Positions 37,208 through 45,633 of a stretch of 64,000 nucleotides of DNA are shown here, piece by piece. Location: contig JAFVRD010000053.1 of the NCBI GenBank assembly GCA_017504435.1, positions 62,001-126,000 on the forward strand. The letters run 5' to 3'. Made by a program: the position numbers and the translations under genes. The notes under the pieces are model-generated. The model did not search any database. It was not told the DNA's origin and saw only the letters and a list, made by a program, of their open reading frames with translations. Source of the stretch: Lentisphaeria bacterium. Its GTDB lineage: Bacteria > Verrucomicrobiota > Lentisphaeria > Victivallales > Victivallaceae. Every line of letters begins with the position of its first letter. Within the stretch, counting starts at the first letter, position 1.

Positions 37208-37570
37208 ATGCTTTGTCCGCATTGCCATGAGGAGAGTTTTGCCAAAAAGAAATTGCAGCGGGACGGTTGGAATATCACCGGTGAGGTGGAAGTCTGCGCG
37301 CTTTGCGGCAAAATCTGGCACGAAAAACACGGTAAGAAAAGTGGAACCCCGGAAAACTCCGCAGAGGATGAACGCCGCCGCCGTCTTTCCGCATTGCTGG
37401 GCGGAGAGGAGCCCGGTAAAATCAAACTTGCCGGAGAAACCGACCGCAGATTTTGCCGCAACTGTAAACATTTTATTGTTCACCCGTTCCGCAATTTTTG
37501 TGCATTGAGCGACAAAGACACCGATCCAATGGGGGAATGCAGCAGTTTCAGCGAGCGTCCTCAAGCTTGA
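37208..37570 (+). CDS. Two-zinc-ribbon protein downstream of clpC
   Basis: 120 residues from ATG 37208 (GAGG 6 nt upstream); a GTG at 37196 overlaps the clpC stop. Eight cysteines form two C4 zinc sites: C3-C6 with C30-C33, and C83-C86 with C98 and C111. Between them is a charged helix (EDERRRRLSALLGG). I do not recognise the family. The position and two-ribbon layout recall McsA, the zinc-finger adaptor near clpC in Firmicutes, but it lacks a UVR domain. The 3' end overlaps the convergent lipoprotein gene by 23 bp. Confidence 0.7.
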   Translation: MLCPHCHEESFAKKKLQRDGWNITGEVEVCALCGKIWHEKHGKKSGTPENSAEDERRRRLSALLGGEEPGKIKLAGETDRRFCRNCKHFIVHPFRNFCALSDKDTDPMGECSSFSERPQA

Positions 37571-38009
37571 GTTTACTGTTTTCTTTCAACAGCAAATACT
37601 GATAAACGTTGCGTTCGGCAAATTTCAGTGTACTGGCAAGTGGTTTGCCTGTGCCGAATTGTTTTTCGTTTTCAGGTTGAACTCGTTTGTGGGTCGGAAA
37701 TGAACCGAATTCCTGATCTTCAGAGTTATAATTCCCATATCTTTCAACTTTTACTGCAGTGAGGCAAATTGCATCTCCACCGTATTTTGCTGCACGCTCA
37801 AGTATTTCTTCCTCAACGATATATGGTGATTTTTTCTGCTCGGCTCTGACTGTAAAACGCCCGATGATGGTGTATTTGTCCTGCGGCATTTCCTCCCGGT
37901 TTTTGAATACCGAAACATGATCGGTGGCAGGAAATTTTTTGCCGACATAATCTACGTTCATACAACCGGTCATCAGCAATAAAGGCAATAAATACAACAC
38001 TGCTCTCAT
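37548..38009 (-). CDS. Lipoprotein B of a two-member paralogous family
   Basis: 153 residues from ATG 38009 (AAGGAGG upstream). Lipobox LMTGC; mature start CMNVDYVGKKFPATD. Blocks YTIIGRFTVRAEQ and KYGGDAICLTAVKVERYG line up with YKVLGTATVSG and SCGADAILIVEQQVE of the protein at 18523-19053, including spacing, so the two form a paralogous family. The C-terminal thirds differ. Predicted envelope lipoprotein, function unknown. It has its own promoter. Confidence 0.75.
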   Translation of the reverse strand: MRAVLYLLPLLLMTGCMNVDYVGKKFPATDHVSVFKNREEMPQDKYTIIGRFTVRAEQKKSPYIVEEEILERAAKYGGDAICLTAVKVERYGNYNSEDQEFGSFPTHKRVQPENEKQFGTGKPLASTLKFAERNVYQYLLLKENSKLKLEDAR

Positions 38010-38049
38010 GACGGATCCTCCTTTTGACAGATGAATTTGTTTGCTACAC

Positions 38050-38078
38050 AATATATCATACAAAAGCCCGGATTCCAA
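38050..38078 (-). promoter_or_regulatory. Promoter for lipoprotein B
   Basis: Minus-strand -35 TTGGAA (38078-38073), 17-nt spacer, -10 TATATT (38055-38050). A CCCGG/CCGGG hairpin overlaps the -35 region (38068-38084). Confidence 0.55.
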
Positions 38079-38140
38079 ACCGGGAATGCGTTTTTTTGAT
38101 AAAGAACACTATTTTTCGCCGGGAAATGTGTAATATAGGG

Positions 38141-38169
38141 TTGTAAAAAATGAAAAATGGCGTTATCTT
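38141..38169 (+). promoter_or_regulatory. Promoter for tig-clpP-clpX
   Basis: -35 TTGTAA (38141-38146), 17-nt spacer, -10 TATCTT (38164-38169), 70 nt before the tig ATG. A second TATAGT lies closer, at about 38210. Confidence 0.5.
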
Positions 38170-38238
38170 ATAAAAACTAACGTTTAAATGTTTTCTGTCA
38201 TGGTGTTTATAGTATAAAAATGAAAGGTCTCTGACAAA

Positions 38239-39546
38239 ATGGCGAAAAAACTCAGTGAATCCATCGTTATGGAAGTGAAAGACAACGGCGCATGCGTCAA
38301 AGTTTTTGAATTCAGCGTTCCTGCCGATATTGCCAAAAATGAATCCGGCAAAGTTCTCAATTATATCGCCGGTGTGGCTCAGCTGCCCGGTTTCCGTCCC
38401 GGCAAAGCTCCGCAGGCTCTGGTCAGCAAAAAATATGCCGGAGAGATCAATGAAGAATTGCGTAACCGTTTTGTCGGTGCCGCCGTTGAAAAAATTGAAG
38501 CCGACGGCGCGCTGGATCTGCTTTCTCTCCGTTTTAAAGAAATGGGTGAATTCAAAGCCGGTGAACAGTTTGCGTTCTCCATGGAAGGTATCATCGCTCC
38601 GGAAGTCAATATTGCTGATTACAAAAATATCAAAGTCGAAGTTCCGGTCGATGCGGTAGAGGACAAAGCTGTGGAAGAACGTCTGGATATGTACCGTTCC
38701 ATGTACGGTTCCTACGCTGATGTCGAAGGTGCCGCCCAGGCGGAAGATATGCTCAAAGTCGATTACAAAGGCGATTTTGAACTCCCCGAAGATGCCTCTG
38801 CATCCCTGAAACGTCAGATCGAAGCGACCGATGCTTTCATGTGGCTCAACGAACCGGAAAACATTCCGGGCTGCATCAAAGCCATGACCGGTGCCGAAGT
38901 CGGTAAAGAGTACAATTTTACCGCTGAATATCCGGCTGATTACCGGGAAGCTGCTCTCGCCGGCAAAAGTGTCAATTATACGGTGAAAGTTTCCGCCGTT
39001 CAGCGTCGTAAACAGCTTACTGATGCGGAATTGGTCGAACGTACCGCCAGTGAATCCATTGATGCACTGCGTGAAAATATCCGCAAAGGTCTGGAAATGG
39101 ATGCTAAAAATCAGCAGCGCCGCAATGCCGCTGAAGCTGTCTATGCCAAATTGGATGAAATGGCTGGCGAATTTGCTCTGCCCGAAGCTCTGCTGGAAAG
39201 TGAAACCCAGAAACTGCTCCAGCAGAAAGCCCGGGAAGAGGTCAAAAGCGAGGAAGATGCTGAGAAATTCAAAGCTGCGGTTGCCGATTACCGTGCCGCT
39301 CTGGCTGATGATGCCAAAAAATCTGTCCGCCGCACTCTGATCCTCCGTCAGGCTGCCAAATTGGAAAATATCACTGTCAGCGATGAGGAGTTGGATGCCC
39401 AGATGCAGATGATGAGCCGTTACTATGGCTGCAAACCCCGCGAATTGCGTGACATGTTGGAAAAATCCGGTGCCATTGATGAATTGCGTGTGGATATCAT
39501 CAGCGGCAAAGTGCTGGACAAACTGACGGAAGCTGCTTTGGCATAA
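38239..39546 (+). CDS. tig: Trigger factor
   Basis: Ribosome-bound chaperone for nascent chains. 435 residues, the usual length. The N-terminal ribosome-docking loop reads GFRPGKAP (about residues 51-58), followed by the middle domain and a helical C-terminal domain rich in Glu/Lys (about 270-430). The middle domain lacks an obvious FKBP active-site set, so prolyl isomerase activity may be weak. First gene of the conserved tig-clpP-clpX order. Confidence 0.93.
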   Translation: MAKKLSESIVMEVKDNGACVKVFEFSVPADIAKNESGKVLNYIAGVAQLPGFRPGKAPQALVSKKYAGEINEELRNRFVGAAVEKIEADGALDLLSLRFKEMGEFKAGEQFAFSMEGIIAPEVNIADYKNIKVEVPVDAVEDKAVEERLDMYRSMYGSYADVEGAAQAEDMLKVDYKGDFELPEDASASLKRQIEATDAFMWLNEPENIPGCIKAMTGAEVGKEYNFTAEYPADYREAALAGKSVNYTVKVSAVQRRKQLTDAELVERTASESIDALRENIRKGLEMDAKNQQRRNAAEAVYAKLDEMAGEFALPEALLESETQKLLQQKAREEVKSEEDAEKFKAAVADYRAALADDAKKSVRRTLILRQAAKLENITVSDEELDAQMQMMSRYYGCKPRELRDMLEKSGAIDELRVDIISGKVLDKLTEAALA

Positions 39547-39610
39547 GCTGAAGCAATTGGAATTTCTGCAAATGAATTTCGGGTGCGACAGGGGAGAAAG
39601 GTAATTGATC

Positions 39611-40219
39611 ATGGATAAAACCAAATCTTATCTGGTGCCGACTGTTATTGAACAGAGTGGTCAGGGAGAACGGGCATTTGACATTTACAGCCGCTTGCTC
39701 AAAGACCGGATCATTCTGCTCGGAACACCTATTGATGATCAGGTCGCCGGACTGATTGTGGCTCAGTTGCTGTTTCTGCAGGCTGAAGATCCGAAAAAAG
39801 ATATCGATTTGTATATCAACAGTCCCGGTGGATCTGTGACTGCCGGATTGGCGATCTACGATACCATGCAGATACTTTCCTGTGATGTGCGCACTTACTG
39901 TGTCGGTCAGTGTGCCAGCATGGGGGCGGTTTTGCTTGCTGCCGGAGCCCCGGGAAAACGTTTTGCTCTGCCGCACAGCCGGATCATGATCCACCAGCCG
40001 TGGGGCGGTGCCGAGGGGACTGCTGCTGATATTGACATTCAAGCCAAAGAGATATTGCGCCTGAAAGAGATGTTGAATACCATTCTGGCAGATCATTGCG
40101 GTCAACCGATCAAAAAGATTTACAAAGATACCGAGCGTGACTTTTTTATGAGTGCCGCCGAAGCGGTGGAATATCACCTGATCGATAAAGTTGTGCCGGT
40201 ACGCAATAACGCGAAGTAA
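39611..40219 (+). CDS. clpP: ATP-dependent Clp protease proteolytic subunit
   Basis: Serine protease chamber for ClpX and ClpC. 202 residues from ATG 39611 (AAAGG upstream; a TTG at 39605 is also in frame). Catalytic triad visible: Ser in [11 protein letters not shown] (about 103), His in [10 protein letters not shown] (about 128) and Asp in [11 protein letters not shown] (about 173). The N-terminal propeptide is short, and [24 protein letters not shown] is the usual mature start region. It would be fed by ClpX, encoded immediately downstream, and by ClpC at 34.7 kb. Confidence 0.96.
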   Translation: MDKTKSYLVPTVIEQSGQGERAFDIYSRLLKDRIILLGTPIDDQVAGLIVAQLLFLQAEDPKKDIDLYINSPGGSVTAGLAIYDTMQILSCDVRTYCVGQCASMGAVLLAAGAPGKRFALPHSRIMIHQPWGGAEGTAADIDIQAKEILRLKEMLNTILADHCGQPIKKIYKDTERDFFMSAAEAVEYHLIDKVVPVRNNAK

Positions 40220-40225
40220 GAAAAT

Positions 40226-41602
40226 ATGGCAAATTCCCGTAACAAACAGCAAAGTTGTGCGTTTTGCGGGATGAAAGTCGGAGAGTCTTCTGACACATTT
40301 TTCATCCCCAGCATGTACGAGGGGCTGTATATTTGTTCTGAATGTCTGATCAAAGGCAATGAGATCGTCGGCGAAGTCAAGCATGAACGCGCCGGAAAAA
40401 CGGCGAAAAATTCGCCGGTATCCCGTTTGAATGTACCTTCACCGCAGGATATCAAAGCTGAACTTGACCGTTTTGTCATCGGACAGGAACAGGCTAAAAA
40501 AGTATTGGCAGTGGCGGTTCACAACCACTATTCCCGTTTGAAAGCCAAATTCAGCGGTAAAGATGCTGCTTTGCCTGCTGAACTTGCTGATGTCGAATTG
40601 GACAAAAGCAACGTGCTTTTGCTCGGTCCCACCGGCAGCGGCAAAACTCTGCTGGCACAGACATTGGCAAAAATGCTGGATGTGCCGTTTGCCATCACCG
40701 ATGCCACGACCTTGACTGAAGCCGGTTATGTCGGTGAAGATGTCGAGAATATTCTGCTGCGGCTGTATCAGGCATCCGGTAACGATATCGAACGTACTCA
40801 AATCGGCATTATCTACATTGATGAATTGGACAAGATTTCCCGCAAAGGTGAAAATGCGTCCATTACCCGCGATGTATCCGGGGAAGGTGTGCAGCAGGCA
40901 TTGCTGAAAATTCTGGAAGGTACGGTAGCCAATGTGCCTCCGCAGGGTGGACGCAAGCATCCGAATCAGGAATTTTTGCACATCGACACCACGAATATCC
41001 TGTTTATCTGCGGCGGAGCATTTGTCGGATTGGATAAACTTATCAAACGCCGCCGCGGCCGCCGTGTGCTGGGTTTCACCGGAGGTGAAGAAGTCAAGCC
41101 GGTCGCTGAAGAACCTGAAGAGCAGAATACTGCCAAGTTGCTTCATGAATGTGAACCTGAGGATTTGGTACATTTCGGTTTGATTCCGGAATTGATCGGA
41201 CGTCTGCCGGTATTCGCTGCATTGGAACCGTTGGACAAAGCCGCTTTGGTGCGGGTGCTGCAGGAGCCGAAAAACGCATTAGTCAAACAATATCGCCGGT
41301 TGATGGCGATGGAGGATGTGGATCTGCAGTTTACTGCGGATGCGTTGGAAGAGTTGGCAGAACGGGCTGTGAAACGCGGAACCGGTGCGCGCGGATTGCG
41401 GGCGTTGATGGAAACACTGATGTTGGATCTGATGTTTACTGCTCCTTCACATCATGGGCGGGCGGCATGCGTGGTCACTGCCGATGTGGTGCGTGGAGAA
41501 GCTCAAGCCAAATTGACCAAAGCGGCAAAATGCAAACCGCAGTGTGCCGCAGATGGTGAGGCAACCAATGGAGACACCGAACCGGAATTGGAACATGTCT
41601 GA
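40226..41602 (+). CDS. clpX: ATP-dependent Clp protease ATP-binding subunit ClpX
   Basis: AAA+ unfoldase partner of ClpP. 458 residues, somewhat longer than the usual 420. N-terminal zinc-binding domain with C11, C14, C37 and C40; Walker A GPTGSGKT (about 134-141); DELDKI Walker B; sensor region [12 protein letters not shown]. The ClpP-docking loop reads LGFTGG near residue 283 (LGF in place of IGF), the same tripeptide as in ClpC here. The extra length is a C-terminal tail of low complexity. Its last codons overlap the kinase gene. Confidence 0.96.
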   Translation: MANSRNKQQSCAFCGMKVGESSDTFFIPSMYEGLYICSECLIKGNEIVGEVKHERAGKTAKNSPVSRLNVPSPQDIKAELDRFVIGQEQAKKVLAVAVHNHYSRLKAKFSGKDAALPAELADVELDKSNVLLLGPTGSGKTLLAQTLAKMLDVPFAITDATTLTEAGYVGEDVENILLRLYQASGNDIERTQIGIIYIDELDKISRKGENASITRDVSGEGVQQALLKILEGTVANVPPQGGRKHPNQEFLHIDTTNILFICGGAFVGLDKLIKRRRGRRVLGFTGGEEVKPVAEEPEEQNTAKLLHECEPEDLVHFGLIPELIGRLPVFAALEPLDKAALVRVLQEPKNALVKQYRRLMAMEDVDLQFTADALEELAERAVKRGTGARGLRALMETLMLDLMFTAPSHHGRAACVVTADVVRGEAQAKLTKAAKCKPQCAADGEATNGDTEPELEHV

Positions 41603-42662
41603 TCCGAATACTGAAAATACAGTGGTTATTTCGGATGAGAACCGGGAATTTGACGGGGATGATCTTTTAGCGACATTGCCGTTAAAACCTCAAGATCGTT
41701 ATAAATTCATCCGCAGTATCGGATTCGGCGGTATGAAAGGGGTGTTGCTGGTACACGACCGTGATACCGGCAGGGATATTGCCATGGCGATCATGCCGGA
41801 TTTCCGGGATCGTCCGATACGTGATCTCAACCGTTTTGTCCGTGAAGCCAGAATTACAGCCAGTTTGGAGCATCCGAATATCGTACCGGTCTACGATATC
41901 GGTATTGATGCATTGGGATCGCCGTTTTTTACCATGAAGTATTTGCATGGCTGCACATTGGCGATGATTTTGCACCGTCTGCGCAGCGGTGATCCGGAAA
42001 CGATACAGGATTACAGCCAGAACCGCCTGATGCAGGTATTTTTGCGGGTGTGTAATGCGGTGGCATTTGCTCATTCCCGTAATATTTGTCACTTTGACCT
42101 CAAGCCCGGAAATATTTATTGCGGAGATTTCGGCGAAGTGCAGGTTATCGACTGGGGATTGGCGGGACCGGAATCAGATGCCTGTGAATCCGGACGGATG
42201 AAAGGTACTCCTGGCTACATGGCTCCCGAGTTGCTTGTTACCGGCGGCAAAGCCGGAAAATCCAGTGATATTTATGCGCTGGGGGCGATATTATATGCGA
42301 TTTTGACTTTGGATTCTCCGTGCGCGGGACTGCCTCAGCAGGAAATATTACGCCGCACTGCTGCAGGTAAAATCGAACCGCCGTCTCTGGTCGGGCAGAA
42401 TGTTTCTTCCGGATTGGAGGCGATTTGTCTGAAAGCTATGGCACTGCGTCCCGAGGATCGGTATGCCAATGCGGTTGAATTGCGCCGGGAGATCCAGGAA
42501 ACGTTGTCCGGTTACGCTGCCAAAGCCGAAAATGCTTCTGCGATGCGTAATGCATTACTGTTTGTCCGGCGGAATATTTACGCAGTGATCATATTTGTAT
42601 TGCTTTTGATAACCGGGTTGTTGACATATTTGGTGCTGCATTTCTATAAACAGATCCTTTGA
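41568..42662 (+). CDS. Membrane-anchored Ser/Thr protein kinase with WNK-like lysine placement
   Basis: 364 residues from ATG 41568, preferred for GGTGAGG 6 nt upstream; ATG 41595 is the alternative. Kinase domain about 45-310: glycine loop IGFGGMKGV (51-59), beta-3 strand IAMAIM (71-76) with Ala where the invariant ATP-binding Lys should be, alpha-C Glu about 93, catalytic loop HFDLKPGN (175-182, Asp kept, HRD Arg replaced by Phe), DWG (195-197) in place of DFG, APE (219-221). One transmembrane helix at about 337-358 leaves the kinase cytoplasmic with a tiny outside tail. The Lys in the glycine loop aligns with the relocated catalytic Lys of WNK kinases. Overlaps clpX by 35 nt. Confidence 0.85.
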   Translation: METPNRNWNMSDPNTENTVVISDENREFDGDDLLATLPLKPQDRYKFIRSIGFGGMKGVLLVHDRDTGRDIAMAIMPDFRDRPIRDLNRFVREARITASLEHPNIVPVYDIGIDALGSPFFTMKYLHGCTLAMILHRLRSGDPETIQDYSQNRLMQVFLRVCNAVAFAHSRNICHFDLKPGNIYCGDFGEVQVIDWGLAGPESDACESGRMKGTPGYMAPELLVTGGKAGKSSDIYALGAILYAILTLDSPCAGLPQQEILRRTAAGKIEPPSLVGQNVSSGLEAICLKAMALRPEDRYANAVELRREIQETLSGYAAKAENASAMRNALLFVRRNIYAVIIFVLLLITGLLTYLVLHFYKQIL

Positions 42663-42681
42663 CAGGGGGGGGATAAACGGC

Positions 42682-43836
42682 ATGAAAGTTAAAAATGTGG
42701 TGGTTTTAGGTGCCAGCGGTTCGATCGGCAGAAGTACAGCAGATGTATTGAAAGTCAATCGTGACCGTTTTGCCGTTTTTGCATTGGCAGCAAAGAATAA
42801 TATTGAGGAATTGGCGTTGCAGACGCGGGAATTGGCACCGCAACAGGTCATTACTGCTGCCCCGGAAAAATTTGCGGCATTGCGGGAGATGCTGCCGCCG
42901 GGAGTTGCTTGCGGCTGCGGCATGGATGCGATGATCGCGGCGGCAGAACATCCGGATGTGGATATTGTATTGTGTGCCATTGTCGGTACCGAGGGGATAT
43001 TGCCGGTACTGGCGGCATTGCGTGCCGGGAAAACCGTGGCATTGGCAAGTAAGGAAGTGCTGGTGCTGGCGGGAGAATTGGTGATGAAAGCTGCTGCAGA
43101 ATCTCCCGGAGGGAAAATCATTCCGGTGGACAGCGAACATTCGGGAGTGTTTCAATGCATTTCCAACCGGCGCAGTGATGAGATCGCCAAAATCTGGCTG
43201 ACTGCCAGCGGCGGACCATTTCGCACCTGGGATGCCAAACGGATCGAAAACGCCTCTCTGAAGGATGCACTTGCTCATCCGACATGGAATATGGGGCGCA
43301 AAATCACGATTGATTCTGCATCCATGATGAATAAGGCTCTGGAACTGATCGAAGCGAAACACCTTTTCGGAGTCGGTGCGGATCAGTTGGATGTGATCAT
43401 CAATCCTCAATCGATCATTCATGCACTGGCAGAATTGACCGATGGTTCGATGATAGCCCAGATGTCTGTCCCCGATATGCGTCTGGCAATCGGTTATGCG
43501 CTGACTTATCCGGAGCGTCCGGAGCGTCCCGGCAGTCATTTGAATCTGGCAGACGTTGCAAAATTGGAGTTGTTTGCTCCTGATAAGGAAAAGTTTCCAT
43601 CATTGCGTTTTGCGGATGAAGCATTGCGTGCCGGCGGCACGATGCCGGCCGTGATGAATGCTGCCAATGAAGTCGCAGTGGAACGTTTTTGTGCCGGAGA
43701 GATCGGATTCGGCGGTATTTGGCGCATTGTGGAAAAGGTGATGAGCAAAAGCGTCGTGGAACCGCAACAATCACTGGAACAGGTGTTTGCCGCAGATGCT
43801 GAAGCCCGGATCAGAGCGCGGGAAGTTAAATTTTAA
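42682..43836 (+). CDS. dxr: 1-deoxy-D-xylulose-5-phosphate reductoisomerase
   Basis: Second step of the MEP isoprenoid pathway, NADPH-dependent. 384 residues. VVVLGASGSIGRSTADVL binds NADPH; IPVDSEHSGVFQC, LTASGGPF and the metal/substrate segment HPTWNMGRKITIDSASMMNKALELIEA are diagnostic. A G-rich Shine-Dalgarno region precedes the start. The following small gene is 18 nt away. Its substrate DXP is also the pool used for pyridoxal phosphate, for which pdxB is encoded at 32 kb. Confidence 0.96.
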   Translation: MKVKNVVVLGASGSIGRSTADVLKVNRDRFAVFALAAKNNIEELALQTRELAPQQVITAAPEKFAALREMLPPGVACGCGMDAMIAAAEHPDVDIVLCAIVGTEGILPVLAALRAGKTVALASKEVLVLAGELVMKAAAESPGGKIIPVDSEHSGVFQCISNRRSDEIAKIWLTASGGPFRTWDAKRIENASLKDALAHPTWNMGRKITIDSASMMNKALELIEAKHLFGVGADQLDVIINPQSIIHALAELTDGSMIAQMSVPDMRLAIGYALTYPERPERPGSHLNLADVAKLELFAPDKEKFPSLRFADEALRAGGTMPAVMNAANEVAVERFCAGEIGFGGIWRIVEKVMSKSVVEPQQSLEQVFAADAEARIRAREVKF

Positions 43837-43854
43837 CTGCAGGTGCCTGATATA

Positions 43855-44229
43855 ATGAATAAATTCCGGCGTGGCATATTGGTGATGTTGCTGGTGTTGC
43901 TGATGGGATATTCCGGTCGTCTGGCGGCATTGGAACCGGCAACGATGACGGCGGCGGCTCCGCAGGCGTTGGAATTGGCATCCTTGTGGAGTCCTCATGC
44001 TATAAATGCGATGCAGTCAATGGGGCTGGGATTTGTGAATGTGGGAAATTCAGCCATAAATATATTGCGTTTGCCATTGGGATTGGTTCAGTGTACTTTA
44101 GGATATCCATTCGGTTTCGGCACCGACGGGATCGATAATTGTGTCCGGGGGATCACGGCGCCGTTTGAAATGGTTTTTCATGTGTTGATGCTCCCGGTAC
44201 GGATAGTGAGTCTGGGGGCGGTGCGATGA
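43855..44229 (+). CDS. Small exported protein of unknown function
   Basis: 124 residues from ATG 43855 (a GTG at 43843 is the earlier in-frame start). Signal peptide or anchor RGILVMLLVLLMGYSGRLAA, then a Gly/Pro-spaced hydrophobic body: GLGFVNVGNSAINILRLPLG, GYPFGFGTDGIDNCVRG, APFEMVF. The pattern loosely recalls small TIGR04073-type exosortase-associated proteins of PVC bacteria, but I cannot confirm that. Between dxr and ftsA; probably in the dxr transcript because ftsA has its own promoter. Confidence 0.6.
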   Translation: MNKFRRGILVMLLVLLMGYSGRLAALEPATMTAAAPQALELASLWSPHAINAMQSMGLGFVNVGNSAINILRLPLGLVQCTLGYPFGFGTDGIDNCVRGITAPFEMVFHVLMLPVRIVSLGAVR

Positions 44230-44317
44230 AGTTGAAACATGCGCAGGAAACAGCATTGCACCATTGATGAAAAATCACTCCTTTTTGAATACAAAGCCAA
44301 TATTTTAAGAAAAAAAC

Positions 44318-44346
44318 TTGCATAATCCGGCAGCAGGAGTTATATT
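44318..44346 (+). promoter_or_regulatory. Promoter for ftsA-ftsZ
   Basis: -35 TTGCAT (44318-44323), 17-nt spacer, -10 TATATT (44341-44346), 45 nt before the ftsA ATG. Confidence 0.65.
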
Positions 44347-44391
44347 TTTCCTGAGTGGAATTTGCCGGAAAATGAATTCAGAGTTGGAAAG

Positions 44392-45633
44392 ATGTTTCAG
44401 AAGCGTAACGTAGTATGTGCCGTGGAGATCGGGACCTCAAAAATCTGTGTTCTGATCGGAGAAGTTGATGTCCGGGGCGGTATTGCTTCCGTATTGGGGC
44501 AGGGAATCGCGGCAAGTGCCGGTTGTGTGGTCAAAGGCGAGATCGTGGATATGGAACGGTGCGCCGGTCTGCTGGGTAAGGCACTGGAAGCTGCGGATCG
44601 CAGTTCCGGCGGTGAGTTGTCCAACTGCCGGTTGTTGACAGTATTGGTGACCGGCGGCGGAGTGGATTCGTTTCAGAGCAACGGCATTGCCACAGTCAAA
44701 GGGGTTGGCGGCAATGTCAGTGAAGAAGACCGCATCGAAGCGGAATCCAATGCGAAAATCATTGATATCGGTATTGAACGTGAGATCATCAATGCCTCCA
44801 CTTCATATTTCCTTTTGGACGGCAGACGGGTGGTGAATCCGCTGCGTTTGACCGGACGTCATCTGGAAGCATGTGTGCATATCATCCATGCGTTGAGCAG
44901 CCGGATCGCCAACTTCCGGGACACGGTAATTGATGCCGGTATTGAAAATGTCCGTATTGAGTCGATTTTTTCTCCGCTGGCAGCCGGATTCGGGATTGTC
45001 GATGAGCAGGAGAAACAAAATGGCACTCTGTTGATAGATTTGGGTGCAGGCGTTACAGAATATCTGGTGTTTTTTGACCGGGGGGTCGCTGCATCCGGGG
45101 TGCTGCAGGTCGGAATGGAACATGTTGCCAATGATTTGGCGATTGCATTGGATGTCCACATAGACACCTGCCGGAAACTGCTTGAGAGCGGAGTACTCGC
45201 TCAAGCAGTCAAAGATAAGCAAAATACGCTTGAATTTGCATCTTCCGGAGGCAGGAGCCGTAAGGTTCCGGTATCCACACTGGAACTGATAGTCGATACC
45301 AGATTGCGGGAAATTTTTGAATTGATCCGGAAAAAACTTTTGGAGAAGAACATGCCGCGGGCTTTGGGATCCGGTGGTATACTTACCGGTGGCGGTGCAG
45401 AATATTTCCGTGCCAAAGAGTTGTTTACCGATGTTTTTGATCTGGCATGCCGGATCGGTGAACCGGCTGATGCCGGAGTTATCGGCGGTTTGCGGACACC
45501 ACGTTACAGTGCCGTCTGGGGAGCATTGAAAATAGCGGCATTCTTTCAGGAAAATTATGGTCCGGAACCGGAAACTCTGGTCGATCGGATCATCGGCAAA
45601 CTTGCCGGTAAATTCGGAGCGGGCAGGAAATGA
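44392..45633 (+). CDS. ftsA: Cell division protein FtsA
   Basis: Actin-like protein that tethers FtsZ to the membrane. 413 residues from ATG 44392. ATP-site blocks: CAVEIGTSKICVLIGEV (phosphate 1), TLLIDLGAGVTEYLVF (phosphate 2) and SGGILTGGGAEYF (adenosine). A 1C-like subdomain follows phosphate 1. The C terminus, LVDRIIGKLAGKFGAGRK, is a plausible amphipathic membrane-targeting helix. The stop overlaps the ftsZ start (ATGA). ftsQ and murein genes of a dcw cluster are not adjacent. Confidence 0.9.
   Translation: MFQKRNVVCAVEIGTSKICVLIGEVDVRGGIASVLGQGIAASAGCVVKGEIVDMERCAGLLGKALEAADRSSGGELSNCRLLTVLVTGGGVDSFQSNGIATVKGVGGNVSEEDRIEAESNAKIIDIGIEREIINASTSYFLLDGRRVVNPLRLTGRHLEACVHIIHALSSRIANFRDTVIDAGIENVRIESIFSPLAAGFGIVDEQEKQNGTLLIDLGAGVTEYLVFFDRGVAASGVLQVGMEHVANDLAIALDVHIDTCRKLLESGVLAQAVKDKQNTLEFASSGGRSRKVPVSTLELIVDTRLREIFELIRKKLLEKNMPRALGSGGILTGGGAEYFRAKELFTDVFDLACRIGEPADAGVIGGLRTPRYSAVWGALKIAAFFQENYGPEPETLVDRIIGKLAGKFGAGRK

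Noticed and set aside
38056-39624. Minus-strand reading frame of over 500 codons opposite tig
   Set aside because: It is the antisense of trigger factor; Phe-rich composition mirrors Lys/Glu codons, and there is no start signal.
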